64,000 nt of DNA, taken from contig UQAW01000009.1 of assembly GCA_900539175.1 (NCBI GenBank), forward strand, positions 1 to 64,000, written 5' to 3'. The position numbers and the translations under genes were made by a program. The notes below the pieces were generated by a model, which worked only from the letters and a program-made list of their open reading frames with translations, was not told the DNA's origin and made no database searches. Position 1 is the stretch's first letter, and every line of letters starts with the position of its first letter. This document shows positions 9,463 to 17,948 of this stretch, piece after piece. Source of the stretch: an uncultured Lachnospiraceae bacterium (GTDB lineage Bacteria; Bacillota; Clostridia; Lachnospirales; Lachnospiraceae).

Positions 9463-9858
9463 ACGATTGTGAATGCGGATCTAAATTGCTTGTGATAATA
9501 GAAATACCAGAAGTCAGGAGAAGGGCACAGGTGGGTATTGGAAAGATTTGTGCTGACTTTGGAGTGCACTCGAAGAAAATTGTTCCAATTATTTACCTGT
9601 GCCCTCCTATGCCTGTTTTGTAATATAGAAACATATAAGGCGTTGGGAGTGAAGGGTATCTTGACTTCATGATACCTGCGGATTGTTATGCACGTTGCGT
9701 TTACCCGATCTTGAAAGCACTCGAAATTCGTTCTATTGGGTTTACTTTCTCATGTTTTATGGGTTTTAAAGGCTATGCTCTTTTATATCAGCATGAAATA
9801 CATAACCTTTTGACTCTGGTATCTTTATTATGATTAAAAGGGTGTCTTGTTCTGAAAG
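9463..9858. other. Gene-free spacer with inverted repeats, left edge of the AT-rich block
   Basis: No credible gene. Imperfect arms AGGAgaaGGGCACAGGT (9516-9532) and ACCTGTGCCCTCCT (9595-9608) could form a stem around a 62-base loop. GGTATC/GATACC (9657-9678) is a smaller hairpin. GCACTCGAA occurs twice (about 9567 and 9718). TAAAAGGGTGTCT (9835-9847) matches 12 of 13 bases with TAATAGGGTGTCT at the far end of the cluster (38928-38940). Base composition changes across this spacer. Confidence 0.45.
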
Positions 9859-9906
9859 TAGTTGAAATAAATAACTATTGACAAAATCAACTAATTATGT
9901 AAAAAT
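9859..9906 (+). promoter_or_regulatory. Promoter and candidate MarR operator
   Basis: TTGACA (9878-9883) is a consensus -35; TAAAAA (9900-9905) is the likely -10, 16 bases away. TAGTTGA (9859-9865) and TCAACTA (9887-9893) form a 7-bp inverted repeat that brackets the -35. This suggests autoregulation by the MarR protein encoded at 9925. Confidence 0.5.
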
Positions 9907-9924
9907 GTAGAGAGGTTAAAAGAA

Positions 9925-10368
9925 ATGGAAAAGATTACAAACGGAATCACATTAAGAGAACTGATTAGAACACTGGAAAAGAAATTAGGTATAATTGAAG
10001 AGAACAACAAGTCGGATTGTTGTTTGGGAATTACTTTTGCACAGTGTCATGCTATTACGGAAATTGGCAGGGCAAAACAACTTACATTAAATGATTTAGC
10101 GTTTGCACTGAATATGGATAAAGGGGCCATGAGTCGTGCAGTAAAAGATTTAGTTGAGAAAGGGTTTGCCCAAAGAGAAGTAGATGAAAGAGATCGAAGA
10201 TATGTTGCAATCTCACTAACAAAAAAAGGAGAAGAGAAATATAATTCTATTCAAAGTGATATGCAGAAATATTTTGACAAAATATTAAGCAATATACCAG
10301 AGAAAAAGCAGGAACAGGTATTTGAAAGTTTAATGTTGCTAAATCAGGCGATACCCGATGGCAAATAA
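9925..10368 (+). CDS. MarR family transcriptional regulator
   Basis: A 147-residue winged-helix regulator. The recognition region reads LTLNDLAFALNMDKGAMSRAVKDLVEKGFAQREVDERDRRYVAISLTKKGEE, a typical MarR wHTH with the DxRD wing motif (about 50-105). It is the first gene of the AT-rich cluster, behind a promoter with an inverted repeat. By family it would act as a repressor released by a small-molecule ligand. Here it is the best candidate for control of the nitrogenase-like cluster. The Cys-Cys at residues 32-33 could be redox-sensitive, but that is speculation. Confidence 0.85.
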   Translation: MEKITNGITLRELIRTLEKKLGIIEENNKSDCCLGITFAQCHAITEIGRAKQLTLNDLAFALNMDKGAMSRAVKDLVEKGFAQREVDERDRRYVAISLTKKGEEKYNSIQSDMQKYFDKILSNIPEKKQEQVFESLMLLNQAIPDGK

Positions 10369-10400
10369 TAACTTGGCAAAATTAAAATGAGGTGATACAG

Positions 10401-10877
10401 TTGGAAATTCAAGTGATTCAAAAAGTTAGTGAAAGCAAAGGGCTTGTGAAGTTTATTGATGACATGTTTGAACATTGGTTAGAAAGTAGCGCATTTGCAA
10501 AAGAAAATGCCTGCTGTCCTGGGAGAACCAAAAAGCAAATAATTGAAAAGATTGACAATATTGAGAATAACAATTATGAATTTTTGATTGCCACCACAGA
10601 GCAGGAGCGTGTGGTGGCTATGCTCTATATGTCACACTTTGATGATGGAAGTGCGTATTTGGGACTGATAAATGTTCATCCTGACTTTCGTAATAACAAA
10701 ATATTTAAGACATTATTAGCAAGAGCAGAAGAGGAATGTAGAATCAGAGGTACAAAATACATGAGATTGCGTACCTGGAATGAAAATGAAGTGGCACTTG
10801 CCGCGTTTTCCAAAAGTGGATTTGTTGTTTGGGAAAGACAAGATTCTTTTGTGGAATTACGAAAAGATTTGATTTAG
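10401..10877 (+). CDS. GNAT family N-acetyltransferase
   Basis: A 158-residue protein with the GNAT fold core: a beta-strand region AYLGLINVHPDFRNNKIFKTLLARAEEECRIRG carrying the acetyl-CoA-binding (R/Q)xxGx(G/A)-like turn, degenerate here as FRNNKI, and a C-terminal AAFSKSGFVVWERQ typical of the family. I chose TTG 10401, because GAGGTGA lies five bases upstream; an in-frame GTG at 10392 sits inside that ribosome binding site. The substrate is unknown. It follows MarR closely and may be a resistance or tailoring acetyltransferase belonging to the cluster. Confidence 0.65.
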   Translation: MEIQVIQKVSESKGLVKFIDDMFEHWLESSAFAKENACCPGRTKKQIIEKIDNIENNNYEFLIATTEQERVVAMLYMSHFDDGSAYLGLINVHPDFRNNKIFKTLLARAEEECRIRGTKYMRLRTWNENEVALAAFSKSGFVVWERQDSFVELRKDLI

Positions 10878-10931
10878 TGTTACCGCAGTTGAAGATATTG
10901 TGGTTTTAACAAATGAAAGGAATATTGAGTA

Positions 10932-11765
10932 ATGAAAAAAATCAAACAGATAGCTGTTTATGGTAAAGGTGGAATCGGTAAATCAACTACATGTTCAAAT
11001 TTATCAGCCTCGCTTTCGATGCTGGGATACAAGGTATTGCAGATAGGCTGTGATCCAAAAGCAGATTCTACGAAAAATCTGATTAATGGGCAATATAGAC
11101 CCAGTGTATTAGATTATATAAAAGATAAATCAGCAAATATCAAAATTGATGATATTATGACAGTGGGGTTTGCCAATACATATTGCATTGAAGCCGGAGG
11201 TCCAGAACCTGGATTTGGTTGTGCTGGCAGAGGAATTATAACCGCGATAGAAATGATAAATGAGTTAAATGTTTTTGAGGAATTAGATATAGATATTGTC
11301 ATTTATGATGTGTTGGGTGATGTTGTGTGCGGTGGATTTGCCGTTCCATTGAGAATGGGATTTGCGAAGGAGGTATATTTAGTTACTTCTGGTGAGGTTA
11401 TGGCATTATATGCGGCTAATAATATATCAAAAGCTATTAAGCGCTTTGGAGAACGAAGTGAAGTGCGCTTAGGCGGAATTATATGTAACCAGCGTAATGC
11501 CTATCTGGAACATGAAATTGTGGATAATTTATCAAATAAATTGTCTACTCAAGTGCTTGGATGGATTCCAAGAGATAATGTGGTGCAGGAGTGTGAATTA
11601 AAGAATTGTACAGTTATTCAAGGAAGTCCGGACTCCAATCAGGCACAGGTGTATCTTGATTTAGCTAAAAAAATAATGGAAAATGAAAATTTTGTGATAC
11701 CGACACCGCTGGATGACAGAAGTTTTGACATCATGATTAAGCAGCCGTTAATGGTACATGAGTAA
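10932..11765 (+). CDS. Nitrogenase iron protein-like ATPase (NifH-like)
   Basis: A 277-residue homodimeric [4Fe-4S] ATPase of the NifH/BchL/CfbC/MarH family. The P-loop YGKGGIGKST (10-19), a DPKADST switch and the cluster ligands Cys97 (GFGCAGRG) and Cys133 (DVVCGGF) are all present. These match Cys97 and Cys132 of Azotobacter NifH. Arg100, the ADP-ribosylation site in nitrogenases, is also kept. It would pass electrons, driven by ATP hydrolysis, to the NifD/NifK-like complex encoded next. Sequence alone does not separate it from NflH or MarH. Its C-terminus (DIMIKQPLMVHE) is unlike that of classical NifH. Confidence 0.93.
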   Translation: MKKIKQIAVYGKGGIGKSTTCSNLSASLSMLGYKVLQIGCDPKADSTKNLINGQYRPSVLDYIKDKSANIKIDDIMTVGFANTYCIEAGGPEPGFGCAGRGIITAIEMINELNVFEELDIDIVIYDVLGDVVCGGFAVPLRMGFAKEVYLVTSGEVMALYAANNISKAIKRFGERSEVRLGGIICNQRNAYLEHEIVDNLSNKLSTQVLGWIPRDNVVQECELKNCTVIQGSPDSNQAQVYLDLAKKIMENENFVIPTPLDDRSFDIMIKQPLMVHE

Positions 11766-11789
11766 TGTTTATAGGTGATTAAGGTTATT

Positions 11790-13136
11790 ATGAACAACAA
11801 TATAAAAAAGAGAATTGCTAACTTAAATGATTTAGTTAAAGCTGTGAAAAACGAAAAAATTAACACAAAAGACTGTATAGATATGCATCAATTTTGTGCC
11901 TTTTGGGGAGCGCATGATGTTTTCAGCTATTTTGAAGATATTATTATACTGGTACATGGACCATATGGTTGCATGGGAAATAGGCACTATTTAAATCCGA
12001 TGGGAGCTTATAATACTTGTGATAACAAGCCGCATCTTTCTACACACCTTTCTGAAAAAGAAATCATATTTGGTGGTGAGCAGAAATTAGTAGATTGTAT
12101 CTATGAAGTGAACAAAAAGTATCCGGATAAGAAAATTGCTGTGATAACAAACTGCTGTGCGGATATCATTGGTGATGATGTGGAAGGGTGTATAGAGTCG
12201 CTTCCCTTTGAAATAAGTGAAAAAGTTCTGTTTATGAATACTGGCGGGTATTCGGGAAAATCTTATCGGCGCGGTACAGAGATGGCATTTGAGTTATTGG
12301 CTTCAAAAGTTGTGGATGGAGAAAAGAAGCAGCGAAAAGAAAATGCGAATAAAAAGGTTAATTTGTTCTTGAGAAGATGGATTTGGAATCCTGTGAAAGC
12401 AGAGGAAGTCAATGAAATAACGAGGATGCTTGGGCTTATAAACGTAGATATCAATCAAACATATAATCATGATATGAATTTTGATAAATTAAAGAAAATG
12501 GAAGATGCAGATTTAAATGTTGCATTGTGCTATTTTTTTGCTCATGGATTTTTTGATGAGTTGTACAAACAATATGAGATTCCTTTTTCGGCGAAACCAG
12601 CGCCAATTGGATTAAAAGCGTCAGTTGAATGGTTGAAAGAAATTGCTCAAAAGCTTGGATTAACTGATGACATTGATTCTTTTGCAGAAGTACAAGAGTT
12701 AGAGCAAATGAGAACCGAATTAGTGAATAAGTTAGGTTCTGGTAGAGATTGCGTTATTTGGAATCAGACAGGTGACCGGTTATTGGCGTTATTGCGATTT
12801 GCACTTGAGTTAGAAATGAAGCCAATTATTGTAGGAATTGAACCGCATATAATAAAAGAAAAGATGCATTTATTTCAACATGAGGTATTAGACGGTGGGT
12901 TAGATGCAAAAGTTTTTGCATCCAAATACATTGAAGATGTACAGATGCTCATAGATGAATTAGATGATCCCATCGTGTTCTGTAATGATAACTTTTTTCC
13001 TGAAAATAAAGTTTTTAGGTATAGGTTTGCACACAATGCAGTATATGGGTTCAATGGTGTAAGAAAAATGTATAAAGAACTGGCTGATACATTGGATAGA
13101 GATGTAAGCATGTACTCGTTGTTTACAGAGGAATAA
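11790..13136 (+). CDS. Nitrogenase component 1 alpha-like subunit (NifD-like)
   Basis: A 448-residue member of the oxidoreductase/nitrogenase component 1 family. Three P-cluster-type cysteines are visible: Cys36 (MHQFCAFWG), Cys61 (HGPYGCMGN) and Cys122/123 (TNCCADIIGDD), with spacings close to NifD Cys62-Cys88-Cys154. Cys247 in NVALCYFFAHGFF lines up with the cofactor ligand Cys275 of NifD (HCYRSMNY). A C-terminal His (FRYRFAHNAVYGF) could be the His442 equivalent. It therefore probably holds a NifB-derived FeS cofactor, unlike protochlorophyllide- and F430-type homologues. I chose ATG 11790 (AAGG upstream) over an in-frame GTG at 11775. The substrate is unknown. Confidence 0.88.
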   Translation: MNNNIKKRIANLNDLVKAVKNEKINTKDCIDMHQFCAFWGAHDVFSYFEDIIILVHGPYGCMGNRHYLNPMGAYNTCDNKPHLSTHLSEKEIIFGGEQKLVDCIYEVNKKYPDKKIAVITNCCADIIGDDVEGCIESLPFEISEKVLFMNTGGYSGKSYRRGTEMAFELLASKVVDGEKKQRKENANKKVNLFLRRWIWNPVKAEEVNEITRMLGLINVDINQTYNHDMNFDKLKKMEDADLNVALCYFFAHGFFDELYKQYEIPFSAKPAPIGLKASVEWLKEIAQKLGLTDDIDSFAEVQELEQMRTELVNKLGSGRDCVIWNQTGDRLLALLRFALELEMKPIIVGIEPHIIKEKMHLFQHEVLDGGLDAKVFASKYIEDVQMLIDELDDPIVFCNDNFFPENKVFRYRFAHNAVYGFNGVRKMYKELADTLDRDVSMYSLFTEE

Positions 13137-13161
13137 TATAAAGTATTACAGGTGGTATTAT

Positions 13162-14436
13162 ATGGGTGATAAGTGTTTAGATTCAATCCAGAAATGTGGA
13201 ATTTTTGGTGTGAGCCAGGTAATGGCGCAGATAAAAGGTGCATCTGTGGTTATTCATGGACCGAAAGGGTGTGTATTTCCTGCCTATGAGGCATCCATAG
13301 CAGATTCCTTGAATATTTCTTATACAGAGATGTGTCGAAAATCAACTGTTTTTGGCGGTGAAAGGGATGCTATAGAAAAAGTAAAGGATGAATACTATGA
13401 AAGTCTTCCTGAAATCATGGCAATTATTACAACGTGTGCTTCTGAAATTATCGGTGATGACATCAATGGAATTATCAATAGTGCAAATTTAGAAATTCCG
13501 GTAATTAGCATTGAAGGAGGGAGTTTTAACAACTCCCAGTTGGATGGATTGAATATTGCAATGCTTAAAATAGTTAAGAGTCTGTGTAAAAAATGCGAAA
13601 ATGTGGAAAATATAATAAATATTTTTGGTACAGTCGGGAGAAGTTATACATGGAAAGCAGATGCCAATCATTTATCTGAGCTTTTGCAGGAGTTTGGAGT
13701 ACATGCGAGAGCATTATTTTTGGATACAAATGTTCAGGAGATATCGACTTATTCAAATGCGAGATTGAATGTTATTATTGATAAAAATTATGGTATTCCT
13801 TGTGCGGAATATATGAAGGAAACTTTTGGTATTCCGTATATTGTTGCAGACTATCCATTAGGCATAAAAAATACAGAGATGTTTATTCAAAGTATACTGA
13901 AAGCACTTGGTTCTTTTGATATAGATACTGAAACATTTGCTGATTACAGAAAGAATGTTAAAAGTACATTCCGGACAAGTCTCGGCAGAGTCAACACATT
14001 CAGAATGTTTGAAGAAATACGCAAGTTGAAAAAGGTTATTATTGGATATGAAGAGCCTTCAGCAGCATTATTGCAGACTTTGGTAAATGAGTTGGAAAAT
14101 AATGTTGACTGCATAATTGTTAAAGAGAATCATCTTGAGGATAAGCAATATTTTGAAAAGCGGATACATGAGATTTCACCTAAGACACAAGTATTTGTAA
14201 CAAATGATAGAAACGAGATTATAGAGTATCTAAGAGATCATAAGTTTGAAGTAGTGTTAGGCAGCGATGTTGAGTATTATGCAATAGAAGATAAAAAATC
14301 ATTTGCATATGTAAATATTGAATATCCGGGAGCCAGAGAATTGCATATAAAACCTAAATATTATGTTGGCTATCAAGGAATGCTCAATTTTGTTGAGGAT
14401 TATTATAACAAAATTATTAATATGCATATTTTTTAA
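13162..14436 (+). CDS. Nitrogenase component 1 beta-like subunit (NifK-like)
   Basis: A 424-residue partner of the NifD-like protein. Cys12 (IQKCGIFG), Cys37 (HGPKGCVFP) and Cys92 (TTCASEIIGDD) have the spacing of the NifK P-cluster ligands (70, 95 and 153 in Azotobacter). The long N-terminal extension of NifK is missing, as in NifN and nitrogenase-like proteins. It lies 25 bases after the NifD-like gene behind GGTGG, so the pair should form an alpha2-beta2 core reduced by the NifH-like protein. No NifEN pair exists in the window, so this is the only such complex. Confidence 0.88.
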   Translation: MGDKCLDSIQKCGIFGVSQVMAQIKGASVVIHGPKGCVFPAYEASIADSLNISYTEMCRKSTVFGGERDAIEKVKDEYYESLPEIMAIITTCASEIIGDDINGIINSANLEIPVISIEGGSFNNSQLDGLNIAMLKIVKSLCKKCENVENIINIFGTVGRSYTWKADANHLSELLQEFGVHARALFLDTNVQEISTYSNARLNVIIDKNYGIPCAEYMKETFGIPYIVADYPLGIKNTEMFIQSILKALGSFDIDTETFADYRKNVKSTFRTSLGRVNTFRMFEEIRKLKKVIIGYEEPSAALLQTLVNELENNVDCIIVKENHLEDKQYFEKRIHEISPKTQVFVTNDRNEIIEYLRDHKFEVVLGSDVEYYAIEDKKSFAYVNIEYPGARELHIKPKYYVGYQGMLNFVEDYYNKIINMHIF

Positions 14437-14454
14437 GAAAGAGAGGAAATGATT

Positions 14455-14664
14455 ATGGAAAAATTAAAGAATGACGGAATGGGAAATGCGGGATGTTGTT
14501 GCGGTAATGCAGATGTAAAAGAGAAAAGTACATTTGAATGTTGCGGAGTAGATTTAAAAGACGATTCTGTAGAAAACGATTTTGATGTATGCTGTGATAT
14601 TTTCAGCTACGAAAGACCATCTGAAGAGACGGCTAAGAAGACAAAAAGAAGAACTTGTTGTTAA
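14455..14664 (+). CDS. Cys-rich miniprotein
   Basis: A 69-residue hydrophilic protein with cysteines in pairs and a triplet: GCCCGN, ECCGVD, VCCDI and a terminal RRTCC. I recognise no family. GAGAGG lies eight bases upstream of the chosen ATG at 14455; another ATG at 14449 is too close to it. It sits directly between nifK-like and the aminotransferase gene. Possible roles are FeS-cluster or metal delivery, electron or persulfide carriage for the nitrogenase-like enzyme, a small third subunit, or a peptide substrate. None can be chosen from the sequence. Confidence 0.75.
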   Translation: MEKLKNDGMGNAGCCCGNADVKEKSTFECCGVDLKDDSVENDFDVCCDIFSYERPSEETAKKTKRRTCC

Positions 14665-14694
14665 TTATGGTATGAAGCAGAGAGGGACGAACTT

Positions 14695-15894
14695 ATGGAA
14701 AGCCAAATGAAAGAGGAACTTATAGCTAAAGCAAATAAATCTATAATGTATACAACAAATCGACCAGATATAATTTTTGCCAGAGGAAAAGGTTCTTATT
14801 TATGGGATACTGAGGATAACAAATATTTGGATATGATGCAGGGATGGGCGGTTTGCTGCTTGGGTCACTGTGCACCTGTGATGATTAGTGCTGTGCAGGA
14901 ACAGTCACAGAAGCTGATAAATCCAAGCCCATCTTACTATAACGTACCGGCAATTGAATTTGCTGAACTCTTAACAAATATATCCTGTATGGACAAGGTG
15001 TTTTTTATAAATTCAGGTGCTGAGGCAAATGAAGGTGCGATTAAACTGGCCCGCAAATACGGTGCAAAGTATAAGAATGGTGCGTATGAAATTATTACAG
15101 CTGTTAATAGTTTTCATGGAAGAACACTGGCTACTATGTCTGCATCTGGCAAAGAAAGATGGAAAGGTATTTATAATCCTAAAGTAGATGGATTTAAGTG
15201 GGTAGAATATAATAATATTGAGCAAATTCGAAATGCAATTACAGAGAATACTTGTGCAATTATGTTGGAGTTAGTGCAAGGGGAAGGTGGTGTAATTGTA
15301 GCAGATAAAGAGTACATACAGGAAATACGTAAAATTTGTGATGAAAATAATGTATTATTGATTTTTGATGAAGTGCAAACGGGTATTGGTCGCTTAGGAT
15401 ATATGTTTGGTTATGAATATTATGGTGTGGAACCGGATATTATGACTCTTGCAAAAGGGATTGGCGGTGGTGTTCCGTTGGCAGCACTTCTTGCGAAAGA
15501 CAATGTTTGCTGCTTTGAAGCTGGAGATCAGGGAGGAACATACAGCATGACACCAATTATGACGGCTGTAGGCCTGGCTGTTGTAAAGGAAATGCTGGAA
15601 AGTGATATTTGCAAAAATGTACGTGAAATGGGGAGTTATTTATCTTCTAATTTAATGACTCTTATGGAGAAGTATTCATTTATTACAGAGGTAAGAGGAT
15701 TGGGATTGTTAATAGCAATTGGACTGGATGGTGTAAATGCCAATGAAATACAAGCCGCATCCTTGAAAAAGCGTTTACTGGTAAATGCCCCGAATGTAAA
15801 TACTTTAAGATTTATGCCGGCCTTAAATATTAACAAGGCAGAGATTGATGAATGTATTGCTGTTTTGGATTCTATTTTTCAGAAATACTTATAA
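14695..15894 (+). CDS. Class III PLP aminotransferase, ArgD/ornithine type
   Basis: A 399-residue PLP enzyme of the acetylornithine/ornithine/GABA aminotransferase family. Characteristic stretches are INSGAEANEGAIKLARKYG (PLP phosphate site), HGRTLATMSASG, LIFDEVQTGIGRLG (PLP-binding Asp) and TLAKGIGGGVPLAAL with the Schiff-base Lys. These enzymes transaminate terminal amino groups of diamino acids or omega-amino acids. It may be a tailoring enzyme for the product of the cluster or supply its amino-acid precursor. No other arginine-biosynthesis gene is nearby, which argues against ordinary ArgD duty. Confidence 0.88.
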   Translation: MESQMKEELIAKANKSIMYTTNRPDIIFARGKGSYLWDTEDNKYLDMMQGWAVCCLGHCAPVMISAVQEQSQKLINPSPSYYNVPAIEFAELLTNISCMDKVFFINSGAEANEGAIKLARKYGAKYKNGAYEIITAVNSFHGRTLATMSASGKERWKGIYNPKVDGFKWVEYNNIEQIRNAITENTCAIMLELVQGEGGVIVADKEYIQEIRKICDENNVLLIFDEVQTGIGRLGYMFGYEYYGVEPDIMTLAKGIGGGVPLAALLAKDNVCCFEAGDQGGTYSMTPIMTAVGLAVVKEMLESDICKNVREMGSYLSSNLMTLMEKYSFITEVRGLGLLIAIGLDGVNANEIQAASLKKRLLVNAPNVNTLRFMPALNINKAEIDECIAVLDSIFQKYL

Positions 15895-15915
15895 TATTTG
15901 TGAGGAGGTTTCGTG

Positions 15916-16794
15916 ATGACATTTAATGGAGTTTATGCTGCTGTTGCAACACCATTTGTAAATGGTAAAATTGATTATGATAGCTATAAGAGCTATGTTG
16001 AATGGTTAATTGAGTCAGGAATTGATGGTGTGGTTGTTTGTGGAAGTACAGGCGAATCTTCTATGCTTTCAATGGAAGAACATGTAGAAATGATTAATGT
16101 AACAAAGGAACTTGTGAATCATAGAATTAAAGTAATTGCAAATTGTGGTGCAAATTCGACTCAGGAAGCGATTTATTTGACCCAGGAGGCGGAAAAGTTG
16201 GGAGTGGATGCTGTGCTATCTGTCGTACCATATTATGTAAAACCAACACAGGAAGGCATTTATCAGCATTATCGTGCAATTCATGAAGCAACGAAGGATA
16301 TACCATTAATTATTTACAATGTTCCAAGCAGAACTGTTACAGATGCCTCTGTAGATACAATAGTAGCATTGTCAAAGCTTGAAAGAATTGTTGGTATAAA
16401 AGAGGCATCTTCTGACATGGAAAAGGTAGCAGAAATAGTTGCAAAAACATCAGACGATTTTTGCGTATTCTCTGGAAATGATTCTACCTTTTTGCCATTA
16501 CTTTCTGTTGGCGGTAAAGGTGTCATTTCAGTTATTGCTAATGTGATGCCAAAAGAAATGGTTGAAATGTATAAAGAGACGGTAAGTGGCAATTTTAAGA
16601 GAGCAATGGAGCTCAATAAGGAGTTAATTGATTTGAATAAGGCATTATCACTGGAGTCTAATCCGATTCCTGTTAAGTATGCATTATACAAAATGGGAAA
16701 AATGAAAAATGAGTTGAGATTGCCATTGACACCAATGGTTGATAAAAATACTGCAATCATGGATAAGGTTTTGAAAGTGCTAGATATCATCTAG
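15916..16794 (+). CDS. DapA-like pyruvate-dependent aldolase
   Basis: A 292-residue class I aldolase of the DapA/NanA family. All DapA landmarks are present: GSTGESSMLSMEEH, the catalytic Tyr and Arg in YNVPSRT, the Schiff-base Lys in GIKEASSD, and NPIPVKYA near the C-terminus. It would condense pyruvate with an aldehyde, normally aspartate semialdehyde giving 4-hydroxytetrahydrodipicolinate. GAGGAGG precedes ATG 15916. Lying between an aminotransferase and a PP-loop ATPase, away from other lysine genes, it may be recruited to make a cluster-specific intermediate. A second housekeeping dapA elsewhere would support that. Confidence 0.88.
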   Translation: MTFNGVYAAVATPFVNGKIDYDSYKSYVEWLIESGIDGVVVCGSTGESSMLSMEEHVEMINVTKELVNHRIKVIANCGANSTQEAIYLTQEAEKLGVDAVLSVVPYYVKPTQEGIYQHYRAIHEATKDIPLIIYNVPSRTVTDASVDTIVALSKLERIVGIKEASSDMEKVAEIVAKTSDDFCVFSGNDSTFLPLLSVGGKGVISVIANVMPKEMVEMYKETVSGNFKRAMELNKELIDLNKALSLESNPIPVKYALYKMGKMKNELRLPLTPMVDKNTAIMDKVLKVLDII

Positions 16795-16849
16795 GATTGG
16801 TGTAGTTTTATAAAATATTGTAGTTAATACTGTAATTTTATTGTTGTGA

Positions 16850-16912
16850 ACAAAGCGCAAGACAAGGGAGTAAGATGATGCTTGCCAATATCTCCTGCAT
16901 TTTGCGCTTTGT
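16850..16912 (+). ncRNA. Strong intercistronic RNA hairpin
   Basis: ACAAAGCGCAA (16850-16860) pairs perfectly with TTGCGCTTTGT (16902-16912), and GGAG/CTCC can extend pairing inside. No T-run follows, so it is not a standard terminator. It sits in the 143-base gap between the dapA-like and PP-loop genes, the largest gap in that part of the cluster. It may be an mRNA processing or stability element or an undescribed cis-regulator. Confidence 0.5.
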
Positions 16913-16937
16913 AACGTAAGAAAGGAAATAATAGCAG

Positions 16938-17933
16938 ATGAATGGAAATACCGAATACGTTCAAGCTTTATTTGAAGCGGTATACGCAAAATTTAAAAAG
17001 ACAATTGATGATTATGATTTAATACCAAATGATATTGAAAAAGTTTGTATTGGAATGTCTGGTGGAAAAGATGCACAGATAATGAGCTTATTGTTATTAG
17101 AATATAAAAAAAGAGAACGAAATGATTTAGAATTAGAGCTTTTAACAGTCACAACACCGTCCTGGAAATATCAGCCTGATAAATATTATAAGGGAGATAG
17201 CAGTAAAAATGAATATGTAACAGGGCAGAAAAAAGCAATTAATGATAATATGAAATTTTGGGAAGAAAAGGGGATTCCAACAAAAAATGTGGATTTTGTG
17301 CCACCGATTAATGATGATGCTATTTTTAATGCAGAAAAGCCATGTGTAATGTGCTTTATTGGTTTATATAGATCATTGTGCAATTATTTGGAAAATGAGC
17401 ATAAAAAGGGGAAGAAAGTTGTTTTATCCATTGGAATAACAAAATTTGATTTATTATATGTGTTAGAATCGCTTACAATACGTTCTAATGGAAAAACATG
17501 GAAATACGATAAAGAAAATAACCCTGCAAAGTATTATTTTAATAGATTGCAGACTTCATTCTTTAGTCCATATCCCAAGATTCTTCTGGGAATACCAGAT
17601 ACAGATATTTGTAAAATAACGCCAATCATTAATTTGACAGATAATGAGACTCGTGAATTGGCGAATCAGTTGAAATTACCCCGAATACCAGATCCGTGTG
17701 CAAAATTACATGGGGATCGCTTTGTTTCTGACAAGCGTTATTTTGATGGATATTTAGCGGGAACTACAACGGAAGATTTAAATTTGGATCATATTAATAG
17801 TGGATTCTTTTCTGATTATCAGAGCTTGTTGGATACTTTTTCCAGAGTTGGTATACTTCCTCCAAAAGAAGATATTGATAATATTTTGTATAAGGCAATT
17901 AATGATGAAAAGATAGTATCCATATACAAGTAA
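16938..17933 (+). CDS. PP-loop ATPase, TtcA/TilS-like
   Basis: A 331-residue protein with the PP-loop SGGKD near residue 38 (VCIGMSGGKDAQIMSLLLLEY), which binds ATP for adenylation. A CxxC (PCVMCFIGLYRSLCNYL, about 137-140) and a later DPCAK match the layout of TtcA-type enzymes, where cysteines bind an FeS cluster and sulfur is transferred. A housekeeping tRNA-thiolation role is unlikely in this setting. It may add sulfur or nitrogen to the cluster's product or cofactor. Substrate unknown. The ATG follows AAAGGA and an RNA hairpin. Confidence 0.7.
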   Translation: MNGNTEYVQALFEAVYAKFKKTIDDYDLIPNDIEKVCIGMSGGKDAQIMSLLLLEYKKRERNDLELELLTVTTPSWKYQPDKYYKGDSSKNEYVTGQKKAINDNMKFWEEKGIPTKNVDFVPPINDDAIFNAEKPCVMCFIGLYRSLCNYLENEHKKGKKVVLSIGITKFDLLYVLESLTIRSNGKTWKYDKENNPAKYYFNRLQTSFFSPYPKILLGIPDTDICKITPIINLTDNETRELANQLKLPRIPDPCAKLHGDRFVSDKRYFDGYLAGTTTEDLNLDHINSGFFSDYQSLLDTFSRVGILPPKEDIDNILYKAINDEKIVSIYK

Positions 17934-17948
17934 TGCAGGGTGGTTTAG

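Noticed and set aside
10932..14436. True N2-fixing nitrogenase
   Set aside because: NifEN and other nif assembly genes are absent, the subunits are shorter than NifD/NifK, and the surrounding biosynthetic genes do not belong to nif regulons.
10932..14436. Protochlorophyllide reductase or F430 (CfbCD) enzyme
   Set aside because: No tetrapyrrole genes are nearby, and a NifB homologue and a cofactor-type Cys in the D subunit argue for a different prosthetic group.
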